64,000 nucleotides of DNA from Paenibacillus sp. FSL H7-0331 (GTDB lineage: Bacteria > Bacillota > Bacilli > Paenibacillales > NBRC-103111), in NCBI RefSeq assembly GCF_001956045.1, contig NZ_MRTH01000008.1, forward strand, positions 124,001 through 188,000, read 5' to 3'. The translations under genes were made by a program, and so were the position numbers. A model generated the notes under the pieces. The model was given only the letters and a program-made list of their open reading frames with translations. It made no database searches and was not told the origin of the DNA. Of the stretch, positions 63,586 to 64,000 are shown in pieces (within the stretch, counting starts at the first letter, position 1; every line of letters begins with the position of its first letter).

Positions 63586-63651
63586 TCCAAGTGTGTAAGA
63601 GAGCGATACCAACAAAATCTAATTGATGGAAACGGGACTGTTCTTTATAGT
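63586..63651 (+). promoter_or_regulatory. Promoter block B of the paralogous importer operon
   Basis: Collinear with 58548-58613: TCCAAGTGTG, ACCAACAA, TCTAATTG, then -35 TTGATG (63623-63628), 17 bases, -10 TATAGT (63646-63651). Confidence 0.75.
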
Positions 63652-63740
63652 GGAGGGAGAGCCTGCGATTATTGAAAACCACAGGTATAAGATTCAAAGT
63701 ATGCCAATATGCCAAGGCTTCAAGAGGAGGTTGATTCAAG

Positions 63741-64000
63741 ATGGCTTCGAAGTGGAAAAAAAGCAGGCATTTGTTAGCAGTCAGTGCGATTCTCATGGTA
63801 CTTTTAAGCGGCTGTTCGTTGGGTCCCCTACCTAACAGCACCTCATCTCCGAAAAAAGAAGAAGCTGTGAAATTCAATCCTGTAACGCTTGAATGGTGGA
63901 GCAGTCCTTCAATAGGTCTTGTAGAAGAAGAAGATTTCAGGCTGATCGTAGCTGAATATAAAAAGGTCGCTCCCCATGTTACTCTTAACTACAGCTCGAT
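63741..64000 (+). CDS. Paralogous ABC sugar importer binding lipoprotein, 5' part
   Basis: The frame runs off the right edge; 86 residues are visible. Signal peptide with lipobox VLLSGC, then VTLEWWSSPSIGLVEEEDF and YKKVAPHVTLNYSS, clearly paralogous to the binding protein at 58700. GAGGAGG is 10 bases before ATG 63741. It is preceded by promoter block B. Confidence 0.9.
   Translation, partial: MASKWKKSRHLLAVSAILMVLLSGCSLGPLPNSTSSPKKEEAVKFNPVTLEWWSSPSIGLVEEEDFRLIVAEYKKVAPHVTLNYSS

Noticed and set aside
1..64000. CRISPR arrays, tRNA/rRNA genes, transposases, prophage or restriction-modification genes
   Set aside because: I looked for spaced direct repeats, tRNA-like cloverleaf ends and typical protein motifs and saw none; the only tandem array has no unique spacers.

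Overview
The window looks like a chromosomal segment of a Paenibacillus-type, low-to-mid GC, endospore-former-related Firmicute. The reasons are the strong AGGAGG-type ribosome binding sites, two surface proteins with SLH anchoring domains, YesM/YesN-style histidine kinases and AraC regulators, many sugar-type ABC importers that lack their own ATPase, and Bacillus-like small proteins (YdaT-like, YneQ-like, YhcH). No rRNA, tRNA, CRISPR array, insertion sequence or prophage was seen. This is a genus-level impression, not a database result.

Layout. 1-8.1 kb: a very large SLH surface protein with Ig-like modules, a nitroreductase, and an SLH-CAP protein whose transcribed leader carries four tandem hairpin repeats. 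8.3-12.8 kb: stress-type small protein plus short-chain dehydrogenase, a 170-bp palindromic element, YhcH-family protein, alpha/beta hydrolase and a Gfo/Idh/MocA oxidoreductase. 12.9-16.2 kb (minus strand): a glycerol-3-phosphate/sugar-type ABC importer. 16.6-18.2 kb: ECF sigma factor with its membrane partner (DUF4871-like), behind an ECF-type promoter. 18.3-34 kb: a mixed region of metabolic and small genes (GNAT, amidase, three VOC proteins, a 7TM histidine kinase with SARP-like response regulator, SMP-30 lactonase, MFS carrier, LgoD-like dehydrogenase, polysaccharide deacetylase, phosphoesterase, MBL hydrolase). 34.2-49.8 kb: HpcH/HpaI aldolase, then two sugar importer operons each preceded by YesN/YesM-type regulators, then a second two-component system. 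49.9-54.1 kb (minus): sulfatase plus a complete SsuABC/TauABC-type importer, resembling the Pseudomonas ats sulfate-ester system. 54.7-64 kb: a FadR/GntR-type regulator with two matching operator sites, three dehydrogenases, a sugar-acid-type importer operon that includes an RraA-like aldolase and an FAA hydrolase, and the start of a paralogous importer operon with a collinear promoter region.

How the genes fit together. The right half reads as carbohydrate scavenging: surface sensors, SBPs and permeases powered by an ATPase encoded elsewhere, then oxidation (MDR, SDR and D-2-hydroxyacid dehydrogenases) and C-C cleavage (HpcH, RraA-like and FAA enzymes) of sugar acids. The most unusual signals are several genes whose only well-placed start codon behind a good Shine-Dalgarno is ATC or CTG, stem-loops placed between permease and binding-protein genes in several transporter operons, the hairpin repeat leader, the large palindrome, and the duplicated promoter block of the two paralogous importers.
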